The notes: generated from the sequence alone by a model not told the origin. Positions 1 to 12,221 are shown, counted from the first letter of the stretch. The stretch: DNA of 64,000 nucleotides from Photobacterium swingsii (GCF_024346715.1 NZ_AP024852.1:1178001-1242000), one strand, 5' to 3'. Numbers and translations: made by a program.

Positions 1-930
<930 letters not shown>

Positions 931-960
931 CTATCTTGCTAGTAGCGCGTAACAAAAAGG

Positions 961-988
961 ATAAAAAAGCCTCATTTTGCTGAGGCTT
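961..988 (-). terminator. Intrinsic terminator of ald
   Basis: Perfect 8-bp stem AAGCCTCA/TGAGGCTT (967-974 with 981-988) with a 6-nt loop. On the minus strand it is followed by a run of T. It lies 23 bases past the ald stop. Confidence 0.85.
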
Positions 989-1010
989 ATCTAGAATATT
1001 TAGTTATAAG

Positions 1011-2132
1011 TTAATGCATACTTATAGCAACGCTAGGGTCGGTGAAATGTAAGTTAAATGCTTCTGCGACTTCTTTGCAGGTGACTTTGCCATACATAAC
1101 ATTCATGCCGTTGATGAATCCATCGTCTTCTAACAAGGCTTTCTTATAGCCTTTTTCTGCGAGTGTAATAACGTAAGGAAGAGTGGCATTGTTTAAGGCA
1201 AATGTTGAGGTGCGTGCAACTGCCCCTGGCATGTTCGCAACACAGTAATGTACGACGCCATTTACAATAAATGTTGGGTCGGTATGAGTGGTTGGATGAG
1301 AGGTCTCAAAGCATCCACCTTGATCGATGGCGACATCCACTAAGGCAGAGCCAGCCTTCATTTTATCTATATGCTCAGCTGATATTAGCTTGGGTGCTGC
1401 AGCCCCTGGAATTAACACAGCCCCGATAATTAAATCGGCTTCTGGCACCAATTTATCGATGGCTTCTCTGGTTGAATACAGCACTTTTGCGCGGCCTTGA
1501 AACTCACAATCTAAGGCGCGAAGTGTGTCAATGTTTCGATCTAAAATGGTTACATCGGCACGCATTCCAACCGCCATTCTTGCTGCATTTGAACCCACCA
1601 CACCACCGCCTAAGATCACAACTTTCGCTGGTGAAACACCGGGCACGCCGCTTAATAATAATCCACGTCCACCGCTAGAATTCTCTAGTGTTTGGGCACC
1701 TGCTTGGATGGACATTCTGCCAGCGACCTCAGACATAGGTGCTAATAGTGGTAATCTGCCATATTTATCTGTTACTGTTTCGTAAGCGATGCAGATAGCT
1801 TTGCTTTGAATCAGTTCTTTGGTTTGTGGAAAATCAGGGGCGAGGTGGAGGTAGGTGAAAAGTATCTGTCCTTCGCGAAGCATAGCTCTTTCTACTGCTT
1901 GAGGCTCTTTTACTTTGACAATCATCTCTGATCTGGTAAAAACTTCTTTAGCCGTAGAAATAATGGAAGCACCTACAGCTTGGTAGTCAGCATCAACAAA
2001 GCCGATACCAATGGCTGCATTAGATTCAATGAGAACCTGGTGGCCGAGTAGTACAAGTTCACGCACGCTGGCAGGGGTTAACCCTACCCGATACTCGTGA
2101 TTCTTTATCTCTTTGGGTACACCAATGATCAT
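1011..2132 (-). CDS. ald: Alanine dehydrogenase
   Basis: Reversible NAD-dependent deamination of L-alanine to pyruvate and ammonia, in the cytoplasm. It is 373 residues long; the family is usually about 370-378. Seen: the N-terminus MIIGVPKEIKNHEYRVGLTP with the substrate-binding Arg15, a VKVKEPQ segment with the expected Lys near 75, YLHLAPD with the catalytic His near 96, and a Rossmann glycine motif (VVILGGGVVGSNAARMA) near 170-185. It is transcribed divergently from lrp, with 157 bp between the starts. That arrangement suggests Lrp control, as known for alanine/leucine-responsive dehydrogenases. Its place between trxB and lrp differs from E. coli, which has no ald there. Confidence 0.96.
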   Translation of the reverse strand: MIIGVPKEIKNHEYRVGLTPASVRELVLLGHQVLIESNAAIGIGFVDADYQAVGASIISTAKEVFTRSEMIVKVKEPQAVERAMLREGQILFTYLHLAPDFPQTKELIQSKAICIAYETVTDKYGRLPLLAPMSEVAGRMSIQAGAQTLENSSGGRGLLLSGVPGVSPAKVVILGGGVVGSNAARMAVGMRADVTILDRNIDTLRALDCEFQGRAKVLYSTREAIDKLVPEADLIIGAVLIPGAAAPKLISAEHIDKMKAGSALVDVAIDQGGCFETSHPTTHTDPTFIVNGVVHYCVANMPGAVARTSTFALNNATLPYVITLAEKGYKKALLEDDGFINGMNVMYGKVTCKEVAEAFNLHFTDPSVAISMH

Positions 2133-2227
2133 CCTGCGCTCCTCGCTATATTATAGTGTGACGTGCTATTGAGAAGGTTATAAATGCGGATCTAATGGCA
2201 GTATAGTTTGACTACTAGAGTATTTGA

Positions 2228-2262
2228 TTCTAAATATTAGAAAGATGTAGTATATTTTTTTG
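2228..2262. promoter_or_regulatory. Candidate Lrp-binding region between ald and lrp
   Basis: The palindrome TTCTAA-ATA-TTAGAA (2228-2242) is followed by TAGTATATTTTTTTG (2248-2262). By eye the second stretch agrees with the E. coli Lrp consensus YAGHAWATTWTDCTR at about 13 of 15 positions. The location, just before lrp and upstream of divergent ald, fits autoregulation and ald control. A+T-rich promoters give chance matches, so this is a candidate only. Confidence 0.35.
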
Positions 2263-2289
2263 CAAGGAAGTAAGAAGGTGGAATAAAAA

Positions 2290-2784
2290 ATGGTAGATAC
2301 CAAAAAGAAACCATCCAAGGAATTGGATCGCATTGACCGTAACATTCTGAACGAACTACAGAAAGATGGCCGAATTTCAAACGTTGAGCTGTCTAAACGT
2401 GTAGGTCTTTCACCAACACCGTGTCTTGAGCGTGTACGCCGTCTAGAGCGACAAGCTTATATCAGTGGCTATACAGCACTGTTGAATCCTCAATTCCTTG
2501 ACGCGTCTTTATTGGTGTTCGTTGAGATTACACTTAACCGTGGCACACCAGATGTGTTTGAAGAGTTTAATAAGTCAGTACAAGAGCTTGAAGGCATTCA
2601 AGAATGTCACCTTGTATCTGGTGATTTTGACTACCTGCTAAAAACACGTGTGTGTGATATGTCTGCGTACCGTAAGTTACTGGGTGAAACCCTATTGCGC
2701 CTTCCAGGTGTGAATGACACGCGTACATACGTTGTTATGGAAGAAGTGAAGCAAACTAATCATCTTGTTATTAAAACACGTTAA
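2290..2784 (+). CDS. lrp: Leucine-responsive regulatory protein Lrp
   Basis: Global feast/famine DNA-binding regulator that responds to leucine. At 164 residues it matches E. coli Lrp (164). The N-terminal helix-turn-helix is clear (RISNVELSKRVGLSPTPCLE, about residues 30-50). It is followed by the RAM/AsnC ligand-binding and oligomerisation domain (GDFDYLLKTRVCDMSAYRKLL). It precedes ftsK as in E. coli, but a strong terminator separates the two. Confidence 0.98.
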   Translation: MVDTKKKPSKELDRIDRNILNELQKDGRISNVELSKRVGLSPTPCLERVRRLERQAYISGYTALLNPQFLDASLLVFVEITLNRGTPDVFEEFNKSVQELEGIQECHLVSGDFDYLLKTRVCDMSAYRKLLGETLLRLPGVNDTRTYVVMEEVKQTNHLVIKTR

Positions 2785-2824
2785 TCGTCTTTTAATTATA
2801 AAGTTGTCGGTTTCTCTATAAATA

Positions 2825-2855
2825 TTCAAGCGACTTCGGTCGCTTGAATTGTTTC
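2825..2855 (+). terminator. Intrinsic terminator of lrp
   Basis: Perfect 10-bp stem TTCAAGCGAC/GTCGCTTGAA closed by a TTCG tetraloop (2825-2848), then TTGTTT. The exceptionally stable hairpin lies 40 bases after the lrp stop. Confidence 0.88.
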
Positions 2856-2996
2856 TATGCTGACCTTAATTGCCCGCACAGTGTGATATTGCTACCGCAT
2901 TGCTATCTCAATAGATTTAATTGCTCTAAAATTCACCGATTATCCGCGTGTTTTAACAATTCCTTGCGTTATTCCTCTCCATAAACGATTACAATA

Positions 2997-3016
2997 GACT
3001 GTTCAGTTATCCAGTA
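2997..3016 (+). promoter_or_regulatory. Candidate LexA (SOS) box upstream of ftsK
   Basis: The 20-mer GACTGTTCAGTTATCCAGTA has the invariant CTG-N10-CAG core and agrees with the E. coli consensus TACTGTATATATATACAGTA at 14 of 20 positions. A TACAAT -10-like hexamer lies at 2990-2995, directly before it. E. coli ftsK (dinH) is known to have a LexA-controlled promoter. The rest of the 370-bp lrp-ftsK gap holds the lrp terminator and nothing else I recognise. Confidence 0.6.
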
Positions 3017-3154
3017 GTTTTTTCCTTAATGGTCAGATCTGGTATAACATCGATACAGATAATATTCGTAAAATGAATGTTGCTAAGTCAGTTTCACTTG
3101 AAGCAATAAAAATCATAAATAACCCAGAGAGTGTGGCGGGAGTAGCGAGCAGTA

Positions 3155-6100
3155 ATGACAATGGAGATTTCTTTGAGGAAGGTTAAAGGCAAACAGTCAA
3201 CGAAAGTTCGTCTAAGTGGTGGGCAGCGTTTACTGGAAAGCTTTCTTATAATTGCACTCTTTGCATCTATTTACATGATGGTTGCATTGGTCAGTTTTGA
3301 TCCTGCAGACCCTTCATGGTCGCAAACGGCATGGCAAGGACCCGTTCAAAACAAAGCGGGGGCGTTTGGTGCCTTTGTTGCTGATAGTCTGTTTTTCACG
3401 TTTGGGTCGTTAGCCTATTCACTACCCGTTGCTGTTGTACTGGCATCATGGGTGCTATTTCGACGTCGCGGTGAACGTGAAGCGATTGATTTCATGATTT
3501 ATGGCACGCGCTTATTGGGCATGCTGATCCTCTTTCTCGCAAGTTGTAGCCTTGCAGATCTTAACTTTGATGATATCTGGTATTTTTCATCGGGTGGAGT
3601 GATAGGAGATGTGGTCTCTAATATGGCATTGCCGCTCTTTAACCTTCTTGGCACGACGTTGGTGATGATGTTTCTGTGGGCCGTAGGTTTTACCCTGTTC
3701 ACGGGTATTTCATGGCTGACAATTGTTGATGCGCTTGGCGAAAGTACTTTAGGTGCTATGGCTTGGCTGTTGAATAAAGTGCGCTCTGATCGTTCAGAAA
3801 CATTAACATCGTTTGCGAAAGATGAGCCTTTTGCCACAGAGCCAAATATTGAAGATTTACACCGAGCGAATAATCCATTTGCAGGCAATGGGCTACAAGA
3901 TAGCACACCTGATGCTGATGATGTTTTATTGGCCTCTAGCAGTCGTCCGACAGCAGTGCCAGTAGAGGATAATCAAGCAAACGTTACGCCAGTGGCTCAA
4001 AATGATACACCAGTGGTTAAACCGCAAGATGATGATCTTCCTCGCATTGTTATTAACCCACGGCCTGTCGTTGCCGCAGCAGCGGTTGCTGCTCCTATTG
4101 CTGAGTCAGCTGCAGCTGCTGTGCCAGAAATGTCAGCATCTGATGCACAAGTAAACTCACAGGCTGCGGTGGTAGAAGAGCCCGTTGTTGTGAATTCGAC
4201 CATGCAAGCGAAAGGCATGACGATAGCACAGCTAGAGCAGCAGCTTGATCGTGATGAAAACTTCACTATGTATGTCGAAGAATCGGGACAAGCTGAAAAC
4301 CCAATGACTGAAAACGCAGTAGCGCCGAATACCTTAGCTGGTGATATTGCAGAAGATAATATTGATAACACTGCGATGTTTAATCATGAATTTGAGGCGA
4401 TTGATACTGATGAGCCCGCGATTGAATTAACACCTATGTCGCCTGACTCGATTACTGCCTCTTCAGCCGCATTAACCGCACAAGCCGTGAGTGAAACTGA
4501 GTTTGTGCCTGTACCTGAAGCTGCTCCAGTAACTCCCGTTGCCTCACAGCCTGAGCTTCAAACGCCAGTTGTCGAGTCGACAGTGATCGAAGAAACAAGC
4601 TATGAGCAGGCGCATCAGGGATCGATTTCCCAAGCCGTCCCTCAATCGACTGAGCTGCAACCAGACGTTGTCACTCAAGGCGTAGCCGATATTGAACCTG
4701 CTGGTATTGAAATTGGTGTGCATGATGGCTTATCTGAACTAGAGCGTGCTCAGCAAACCGATAGTGAAGCCTTGAGTGGCGAACTCATGGATAACCCTGC
4801 AACCGCGGACGAAATGAGCGATGAGGACGCGTTCTTAAAACGTATCCGCGATGCACAAAAAGAACAGGTACATGCAGCAGGACTTGATAATCCTTTCTTG
4901 ATGAAAGCAGAAGCAGATTTGCCTGTACCGACTTCTCCAATGCCTACGATTGATTTACTTGCGCCAGCACGCCAAAACGTACAGCCTGCAACAGAAGAAG
5001 AATTGATGCACACGGCACGTTTGGTTGAATCGAAACTGGCTGACTACAAAATTAAAGCCAAAGTGGTTGGCGTGTACCCTGGCCCTGTTATTACCCGCTA
5101 TGAGTTAGACCTTGCGGCAGGCGTGAAGGTCAGCCGTATTTCGGGCCTAGCAAAAGACTTGGCCCGCGCCTTGTCTGCCACTGCTGTGCGTGTGGTTGAA
5201 GTAATTCCGGGTAAACCTTACATAGGCTTAGAGCTGCCAAATGTGAACCGCGAAACAGTTTATATGTCGCAAGTGGTTGATAGCGAAAAGTTCAAAGACA
5301 TGAAAGGCGCACTGCCAATCGTATTAGGCTATGACATTGCGGGTGAAGCCGTCGTCGCCGATCTTTGTAAAATGCCACACTTGCTGGTGGCGGGTACGAC
5401 AGGTTCTGGTAAGTCGGTAGGTGTCAACGTCATGATTGTGAGTCTGTTGTACAAATGTACGCCAGATGAGTGTCGTTTCATCATGATTGACCCGAAAATG
5501 TTGGAACTTTCTATTTACGAAGGTATCCCACATCTATTGACGGAAGTCGTTACTGACATGAAAGATGCAGGTAATGCACTGCGTTGGTGTGTTGGTGAAA
5601 TGGAACGCCGTTACAAACTGATGGCCGCTGTTGGTGTACGTAATCTTGCAGGCTTTAATGCTAAGCTCAAAGAAGCAGCGGATGCGGGGCACCCTATTTA
5701 CGACCCATTGTGGCAGCCAGGTGATAGCATGGATGAACATCCACCGTTATTGGAAAAAATGCCAAGCATTGTTGTTATTGTCGACGAATTTGCTGACTTA
5801 ATGATGGTTGTGGGTAAGAAAGTTGAAGAACTGATCGCTCGATTGGCCCAAAAGGCACGTGCAGCGGGTATTCACTTAGTGTTAGCAACGCAACGTCCTT
5901 CGGTAGATGTGATCACTGGTTTGATTAAAGCGAACATTCCAAGTCGTATGGCGTTTACTGTCTCGACTAAAACAGATTCACGCACCATTCTTGATCAGGG
6001 TGGGGCAGAATCACTCCTTGGCATGGGTGATATGTTGTACTTGCCTGCGGGTCAGAACCACCCTGTACGTGTTCATGGTGCATTTGCGTCGGATGATGAT

Positions 6101-6430
6101 GTACACAACGTGGTCAATGATTGGAAAGCGCGCGCGAAGCCACAGTACATTGATGGCATTCTTAATTCTGATCAGGGTGCTGAAGGCTTACTTCCCGGTG
6201 AAGCACCAGTAGGCGGCGACGATGATTTAGATCAGCTCTTTGATCAAGTCGCGGCCTTTGTAACGGAAACGCGTCGTGGCTCTGTGTCTGGCGTACAACG
6301 TAAATTTAAGATTGGTTATAACCGAGCCGCTCGCATTGTTGAGCAACTTGAGTCGCACGGCATTGTGAGTGCGCCAGGGCATAACGGTAACCGTGAAGTG
6401 CTTGCGCCTGCGCCACCACCACGCGATTAA
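3155..6430 (+). CDS. ftsK: DNA translocase FtsK
   Basis: Septal DNA pump that clears and resolves chromosome termini at division and activates XerCD at dif. It has 1091 residues. Domains in order: an N-terminal membrane domain with about four transmembrane helices (roughly residues 26-190); a long low-complexity linker rich in Ala, Pro, Val, Glu and Gln (about 220-590); the RecA-like motor with Walker [10 protein letters not shown] near 746-755 and Walker [13 protein letters not shown]; and a C-terminal winged-helix gamma domain ([20 protein letters not shown], last ~65 residues) that reads KOPS. The linker is shorter than in E. coli FtsK (1329 residues overall). The start could also be the ATG two codons downstream. 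lolA follows 57 bp on (39 bp to the upstream in-frame ATG), as in E. coli. Confidence 0.97.
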   Translation: MTMEISLRKVKGKQSTKVRLSGGQRLLESFLIIALFASIYMMVALVSFDPADPSWSQTAWQGPVQNKAGAFGAFVADSLFFTFGSLAYSLPVAVVLASWVLFRRRGEREAIDFMIYGTRLLGMLILFLASCSLADLNFDDIWYFSSGGVIGDVVSNMALPLFNLLGTTLVMMFLWAVGFTLFTGISWLTIVDALGESTLGAMAWLLNKVRSDRSETLTSFAKDEPFATEPNIEDLHRANNPFAGNGLQDSTPDADDVLLASSSRPTAVPVEDNQANVTPVAQNDTPVVKPQDDDLPRIVINPRPVVAAAAVAAPIAESAAAAVPEMSASDAQVNSQAAVVEEPVVVNSTMQAKGMTIAQLEQQLDRDENFTMYVEESGQAENPMTENAVAPNTLAGDIAEDNIDNTAMFNHEFEAIDTDEPAIELTPMSPDSITASSAALTAQAVSETEFVPVPEAAPVTPVASQPELQTPVVESTVIEETSYEQAHQGSISQAVPQSTELQPDVVTQGVADIEPAGIEIGVHDGLSELERAQQTDSEALSGELMDNPATADEMSDEDAFLKRIRDAQKEQVHAAGLDNPFLMKAEADLPVPTSPMPTIDLLAPARQNVQPATEEELMHTARLVESKLADYKIKAKVVGVYPGPVITRYELDLAAGVKVSRISGLAKDLARALSATAVRVVEVIPGKPYIGLELPNVNRETVYMSQVVDSEKFKDMKGALPIVLGYDIAGEAVVADLCKMPHLLVAGTTGSGKSVGVNVMIVSLLYKCTPDECRFIMIDPKMLELSIYEGIPHLLTEVVTDMKDAGNALRWCVGEMERRYKLMAAVGVRNLAGFNAKLKEAADAGHPIYDPLWQPGDSMDEHPPLLEKMPSIVVIVDEFADLMMVVGKKVEELIARLAQKARAAGIHLVLATQRPSVDVITGLIKANIPSRMAFTVSTKTDSRTILDQGGAESLLGMGDMLYLPAGQNHPVRVHGAFASDDDVHNVVNDWKARAKPQYIDGILNSDQGAEGLLPGEAPVGGDDDLDQLFDQVAAFVTETRRGSVSGVQRKFKIGYNRAARIVEQLESHGIVSAPGHNGNREVLAPAPPPRD

Positions 6431-6438
6431 TATACAGA

Positions 6439-6466
6439 GCCTGCACATGGTGAATACCGTGCAGGC
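6439..6466 (+). other. Hairpin between ftsK and lolA
   Basis: Stem GCCTGCAC/GTGCAGGC with a further inner GGT/ACC pairing, directly before the lolA ribosome binding site. There is no T run, so it is not an intrinsic terminator. It may modulate read-through or lolA translation; that is inference. Confidence 0.35.
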
Positions 6467-6487
6467 CTGATGAAAGAAGGTTTAATA

Positions 6488-7120
6488 ATGATTAAAAAGA
6501 CACTTGTGAAACGTTTACTGATTGGCCCTTTATTAATGGCGCCGTTATTGATGACGACGGCGGCATGGGCAACGCCTCAGCAAGAGTTAAGTACCCGACT
6601 TGATAAAGTTAACGCATTTAGTGCCTCTTTCGCGCAAAAAGTGGTAAGCCCTGAAGGGGACTTACTGGTTGAAGGTGAAGGGGATATGGCAATTAAACGC
6701 CCTAATCTTTTCCGTTGGAATACGCTAACGCCAGATGAAAATATGCTGGTATCAGATGGTAAAACCTTGTGGTATTACAGCCCATTTATCGAGCAAGTCA
6801 CTGCAATGTGGCTAAAAGATGCGACAGAGCAAACGCCATTTGTATTGCTCACGCGTAATAGTGATGCCGATTGGGCTAACTACAATGTTGCTCAAACGGC
6901 TGATACCTTCACGCTGACACCGAAAGCAGCCAATACCTCGATGGGGAAATTTGTGCTCACTGTCGCGAAGTCGGGTGAAGTTCGTGGTTTCTCAGTGATT
7001 GAACAAGACGGCCAACGTAGCCAATTTACGTTTAGCCAGTTCAAAAAGGCAGAGCCTAAAGCGAACATGTTCACGTTCGTACCGCCGAAAGGCGTAGAGC
7101 TGGATGATCAGCGTAACTAA
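6488..7120 (+). CDS. lolA: Outer-membrane lipoprotein carrier protein LolA
   Basis: Periplasmic chaperone that takes lipoproteins from LolCDE to LolB. It has 210 residues from the chosen start. Signal peptide: MIKKTLVKRLL, hydrophobic core, cleavage likely after AWA (about residue 28). The mature part shows the LolA fold sequence (LSTRLDKVNAFSASFAQKV, FRWNTLTPDENMLVSDGKTL, KFVLTVAKSGEVRGFSVIEQDGQ, FTFVPPKGVELDDQ). An upstream in-frame ATG at 6470 exists, but AAGAAGG nine bases before 6488 and the usual signal peptide favour 6488. Confidence 0.95.
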   Translation: MIKKTLVKRLLIGPLLMAPLLMTTAAWATPQQELSTRLDKVNAFSASFAQKVVSPEGDLLVEGEGDMAIKRPNLFRWNTLTPDENMLVSDGKTLWYYSPFIEQVTAMWLKDATEQTPFVLLTRNSDADWANYNVAQTADTFTLTPKAANTSMGKFVLTVAKSGEVRGFSVIEQDGQRSQFTFSQFKKAEPKANMFTFVPPKGVELDDQRN

Positions 7121-7198
7121 TCGTGTGAATCCCCGTTCGTTACAATCAGTACCGAGTGATTGAAATCTGTTGATAGCGTTTACTCGCTAATATTTTAT

Positions 7199-7226
7199 AG
7201 GTGGCCTCATGGGGTCACCTTTTGTT
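7199..7226 (+). terminator. Intrinsic terminator of lolA
   Basis: Eight-pair stem AGGTGGCC/GGTCACCT (one G-T pair) followed by TTTTGTT. Its loop contains the upstream in-frame ATG of the rarA frame (7209). This supports the later GTG start for rarA. Confidence 0.75.
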
Positions 7227-7241
7227 ATTCAAGGGGTTGTT

Positions 7242-8582
7242 GTGAGCAATTTTAGCCTAGATTTCTCTTCTGATTTTCGCCCATTAGCTGCACGTATGCG
7301 TCCACGTACGGTGCAGGAATATATTGGTCAGCGCCATATTCTGGGGGAAGGTAAGCCACTACGCCGTGCGTTAGAAGCGGGGCATCTTCATTCCATGATC
7401 CTTTGGGGGCCTCCAGGCACAGGCAAAACCACCTTGGCTGAAGTTGCTGCAAATTATGCACAAGCTGAAGTAGAGCGTGTGTCTGCCGTAACCTCTGGCG
7501 TAAAAGATATTCGTGCTGCAATTGATAAAGCACGTGAAAATAAAATGGCAGGCCGCCGTACTATTTTATTTGTGGATGAGGTGCATCGCTTTAATAAAAG
7601 TCAGCAAGATGCCTTTCTGCCACATATTGAAGATGGCACTGTTACTTTTATTGGGGCGACGACAGAAAACCCATCTTTTGAATTGAATAACGCTTTATTA
7701 TCCCGAGCACGCGTTTATAAGCTGAAATCGCTAGAAAACGACGACATCTTAGAAGTGATTGAACAAGCCTTATCAGACACGGAGCGTGGTATTACCGATG
7801 ATAATCTTGTGTTTGTCGATGATGTGAAAGCGCGTTTAGCTGAGCTTGTGTGTGGTGATGCACGGATGTCACTGAACTACCTCGAACAGCTTGTTGATAT
7901 GGCTGAAGAAGATAGCAAAGGGAACAAGCAGATCACCCTGGCATTATTAGCTGAAGTCGCGGGTGAGAAAGTCGCACGGTTTGATAATAAAGGTGATCTT
8001 TGGTACGACATGATATCTGCGGTGCATAAGTCTATTCGAGGCTCTAGCCCAGACGGTGCACTTTATTGGTTTGCCAGAATGCTACAAGCTGGTTGTGATC
8101 CGCTTTATATTGCGCGACGTTTGTTAGCAATCGCTTCAGAGGATGTGGGTAATGCCGATCCGCGTGCTATGCAAGTGGCAGTATCTGCATGGGATTGCTA
8201 TACCCGGGTAGGGGCTTATGAAGGTGAACGTGCGATTGCTCAAGCCATCGTTTATTTAGCCTGTGCGCCAAAGAGTAATGCGGTTTACACCGCATTTAGC
8301 CAAGCTAAGCAGTTAGCGAGTAATCACCCTGATTATGAAGTGCCACCGCATTTACGGAATGCACCAACCAAATTAATGAAAGATTTGGGCTATGGCGCTG
8401 AGTACCGTTACGCACACGATGAACCAGGTGCGTATGCTGCTGGTGAGAGCTATTTCCCACCAGAATTAAAAGATACTCGCTTCTATGTGCCAACAAACCG
8501 TGGCTTGGAAACGAAAATTAGCGAAAAGTTGGATTATCTTGCTGCATTAGATGCAAAAAGCACACTAAAGCGCTACCAATAA
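7242..8582 (+). CDS. rarA: Replication-associated recombination protein A (RarA/MgsA)
   Basis: AAA+ ATPase of the clamp-loader class that acts at stalled replication forks. From the GTG at 7242 it has 446 residues (E. coli 447) and begins [21 protein letters not shown]. Walker [10 protein letters not shown] lies near residue 57 and Walker [11 protein letters not shown] near 115; sensor-1 is [11 protein letters not shown]. The C-terminal MgsA domain includes [22 protein letters not shown] and [17 protein letters not shown] precedes the GTG; a longer reading from 7209 would begin inside the lolA terminator. Confidence 0.95.
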   Translation: MSNFSLDFSSDFRPLAARMRPRTVQEYIGQRHILGEGKPLRRALEAGHLHSMILWGPPGTGKTTLAEVAANYAQAEVERVSAVTSGVKDIRAAIDKARENKMAGRRTILFVDEVHRFNKSQQDAFLPHIEDGTVTFIGATTENPSFELNNALLSRARVYKLKSLENDDILEVIEQALSDTERGITDDNLVFVDDVKARLAELVCGDARMSLNYLEQLVDMAEEDSKGNKQITLALLAEVAGEKVARFDNKGDLWYDMISAVHKSIRGSSPDGALYWFARMLQAGCDPLYIARRLLAIASEDVGNADPRAMQVAVSAWDCYTRVGAYEGERAIAQAIVYLACAPKSNAVYTAFSQAKQLASNHPDYEVPPHLRNAPTKLMKDLGYGAEYRYAHDEPGAYAAGESYFPPELKDTRFYVPTNRGLETKISEKLDYLAALDAKSTLKRYQ

Positions 8583-8647
8583 TAGGGCTTTTTGGGTATC
8601 GTTTAATGACAGTTACCAGTTGCACTGGTTACCGACCAAAATAAAGG

Positions 8648-10001
<1,354 letters not shown>

Positions 10002-10023
10002 GACTTGTTGTTAGCTTCTTAAT

Positions 10024-10054
10024 AAAAAACCCAGCGACTAAGCTGGGTTTTTTT
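10024..10054. terminator. Terminator after serS (possibly bidirectional)
   Basis: Perfect 8-bp stem AACCCAGC/GCTGGGTT with a 6-nt loop. It is flanked by an A run on the left and TTTTT on the right. It lies between the convergent serS and the leftward lipoprotein gene. Confidence 0.88.
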
Positions 10055-10086
10055 ATGCTTGCGATACAAGCTATCGCGGTGTTACT

Positions 10087-10124
10087 AATCAGAATAAGTC
10101 GCTGAACACTGACTTATCCTGATT
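10087..10124 (-). other. Long stem-loop after the lipoprotein gene
   Basis: 14-bp arms AATCAGAATAAGTC / GACTTATCCTGATT, complete on the minus strand if one G-U pair is allowed, with a 10-nt loop. It begins 15 bases past the stop of the 10139-11308 gene. The T run after it is poor. It could be that gene's 3' stabilising hairpin or a weak terminator. Confidence 0.5.
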
Positions 10125-10138
10125 GCTACTCAAGAGTA

Positions 10139-11308
10139 TTACTGTGTTAACGGAATTTCACGAGGTTCAAGCGTGATTGTGGCATTGTTGCTTGCACCTG
10201 GCTGATCGATGAGTTCATCGGTTTGTAGGATGGTGTAGTAGAAATCCACCATATCGTCATTGTTAGTAAAGGTCTCATCTGGGATCGCTTTTAAGATCGC
10301 GTCCACCAAAGTATTCACAATGGGTAAGCTTGCTGCGCCACCATCAATTTGACTTGCAATAACCGTGGCTGCCGTCTTAATGATGACTTGCGCTAATTCA
10401 CGGTAGTTAGTGTTAGTGTCATGCTCCATAAGGATGATGTTGGCAGCTCCCCAGCGGTAACGTGCCCAATAGACCATGATTTGGTTCGGGTAGTACACTT
10501 GGTCTTGGTAATCCAAGTAAGGCATTTCCACGACATCAAGGGTTGGTTCATCACGGCTTGGGTTTACACCACTGACTAGGGCGTAAATTTCTGCTTTACC
10601 TGAGATCCAAGGTTCTTGATCATCTTTAACACTGACTTTTTTCAAAACTGTGGCTGATAAGAACTCTTCACCCGCCTTAGGTGCGCTGGCTAACTTAGGT
10701 AAGTTATCTCGCATTATTGTATCATTGGCGTCGAATACTGATTGCATGGTTGCAAGCCCAGCACGCATCGCTTTTTGTTCATCCACACCTACGATAAACA
10801 CAGGTTGTTCCGGCATCACATCAGCTGAGCCTATAACAAGGTCACCATGGCTATCGAACATATCGATACTGTCGCCAGCTTTTACGTTGTCTTGCTGGTA
10901 AGTAAATAGAGGCTGTTGACCCGCTTCAACACCTGGCAACATGCTAGGATTAGCCAGCGATACCGTCAGCAGGTCTTCAGGATGTTGATCTAAACCGCGC
11001 TTCGCGAATACCATTTTTTCAGTGTTGGCAGCTTGAGTTGTTAGTGAAGGTAGATTAATTGTTTTCACTAAGCTTTCTAATGATACTCCACTGTTTTCAA
11101 CATTAATGTGTTGTTTAAGTTGAGCTGCAATTTGCGTATAGTTTTTCGCCAATTGTTGGGCAATTTCGCGCTTGTTTTGCGCTTCAATATTGGGTGCTGT
11201 TTGTTCAGCTGCGTTACTGGTTTTTTCGGTTGTGTTTTGTTGTTCTTGGCAACCTGATAGGACTAGGGTTAAGGCAATGCATGCTGCACCGATCGGTATG
11301 TATCTCAT
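10139..11308 (-). CDS. Lipoprotein of unknown function (DUF3103-like)
   Basis: A 389-residue predicted lipoprotein. MRYIPIGAACIALTLVLSGC gives a signal peptide with a clean lipobox (LSGC, Cys20) followed by Gln/Glu rather than Asp, so outer-membrane sorting is likely. A Gln/Asn/Thr-rich spacer (about 21-45) leads to a mixed alpha/beta body with DVVEMPYLDY, a Tyr/Trp-rich YWARYRWGAANIILMEHD segment (about 280-300) and a Thr-rich C-terminus. It recalls from memory the DUF3103 family of marine gamma-proteobacteria, but I could not check this. The 284-residue gene lies upstream with a 58-bp gap, same strand, so they probably form one transcript. No catalytic motif is recognised. Confidence 0.8.
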   Translation of the reverse strand: MRYIPIGAACIALTLVLSGCQEQQNTTEKTSNAAEQTAPNIEAQNKREIAQQLAKNYTQIAAQLKQHINVENSGVSLESLVKTINLPSLTTQAANTEKMVFAKRGLDQHPEDLLTVSLANPSMLPGVEAGQQPLFTYQQDNVKAGDSIDMFDSHGDLVIGSADVMPEQPVFIVGVDEQKAMRAGLATMQSVFDANDTIMRDNLPKLASAPKAGEEFLSATVLKKVSVKDDQEPWISGKAEIYALVSGVNPSRDEPTLDVVEMPYLDYQDQVYYPNQIMVYWARYRWGAANIILMEHDTNTNYRELAQVIIKTAATVIASQIDGGAASLPIVNTLVDAILKAIPDETFTNNDDMVDFYYTILQTDELIDQPGASNNATITLEPREIPLTQ

Positions 11309-11366
11309 AGGTATTCCTTATAAGAATGAGGTGTACCTATTATAAGCGACTAAGTGCACTCATTAC

Positions 11367-12221
11367 TTAACTGGTTAGACCTTGCGATGTCTCATTTTTA
11401 GCATTTTTTTGCTTTCGTCTGGGCAGGTTAACAGCGACATCATCCGCAATGTCGCTAAGGACAAGATCGAACAGTAAATATAACGCATCAGAGAGTTTGA
11501 GTGAATGTCGATATAGGCGTAGTTTTGCTTGGGGATCAGGGAGTTCTGCAAGTTGAATGTCTTGAAATTTCTGACGTAAACTCTCAATAAATAATGGGGG
11601 AACTGGCTGTTTAATCTGCATGCTAATTTGCTCTAATCGACGATGGAAAATATCGACATGTACTTGGAGTTCTCGTGCAGTGGCCGGCATACCGATTTGA
11701 TATTTTTCGATGGCATATCGATAGCGACTTAGGTTATCAATTGCATTTAATACGATAGGCCAAATAGTTTGGTAATGCTGAAACTGTGCGGCTTTGTCTG
11801 TATTCAGCAGGCTTTGAGTGATTGTATCGTCAATAAGGTACAGGACGTGACGGATCATTTTTCCATGTACTGCTTGATTACGCTGAAGGTTATACTGAGG
11901 CCACTCGTTGAGCATGTTTGACACTCGTTGTTGTAAAACGCGATACATCGGCCTATGCGCATGCTCCGCTTGTGATAACAGTGTTGTCGTCAGCTTTTGT
12001 ACCGCCAATGATTCGGAAAGCATAGGGTGAGTAATTGAGGTACCTTGCATAACGAGTAGTTGGTGCGTTTGGCGACGGTGAAAACGTAGCAAATCAATGA
12101 GTTGTCGTAAGCCTATTACCTGATCAAAGCGCTGCTGTAAAAATTGTTGGTTTTCTCTATGGCGATAAAAAATGTAACCAATTCCTATGCTGATCAGTAA
12201 CGCTAGTATGAACCCCATCAT
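11367..12221 (-). CDS. Hypothetical single-pass membrane protein
   Basis: 284 residues, not recognised. The N-terminus MMGFILALLISIGIGYIFYRHR is one transmembrane anchor with basic residues after it, so the body probably faces the cytoplasm. The rest is almost wholly helical and rich in Gln, Leu, Arg and His (for example VIGLRQLIDLLRFHRRQTHQ and an IEKYQIGMPATARELQ segment), ending in a basic tail (LPRRKQKNAKN). It resembles the general look of helical sensor or scaffold domains, but no signature is present. AGGAGG six bases before the first ATG fixes the start. First gene of a probable two-gene unit with the downstream lipoprotein. Confidence 0.75.
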   Translation of the reverse strand: MMGFILALLISIGIGYIFYRHRENQQFLQQRFDQVIGLRQLIDLLRFHRRQTHQLLVMQGTSITHPMLSESLAVQKLTTTLLSQAEHAHRPMYRVLQQRVSNMLNEWPQYNLQRNQAVHGKMIRHVLYLIDDTITQSLLNTDKAAQFQHYQTIWPIVLNAIDNLSRYRYAIEKYQIGMPATARELQVHVDIFHRRLEQISMQIKQPVPPLFIESLRQKFQDIQLAELPDPQAKLRLYRHSLKLSDALYLLFDLVLSDIADDVAVNLPRRKQKNAKNETSQGLTS

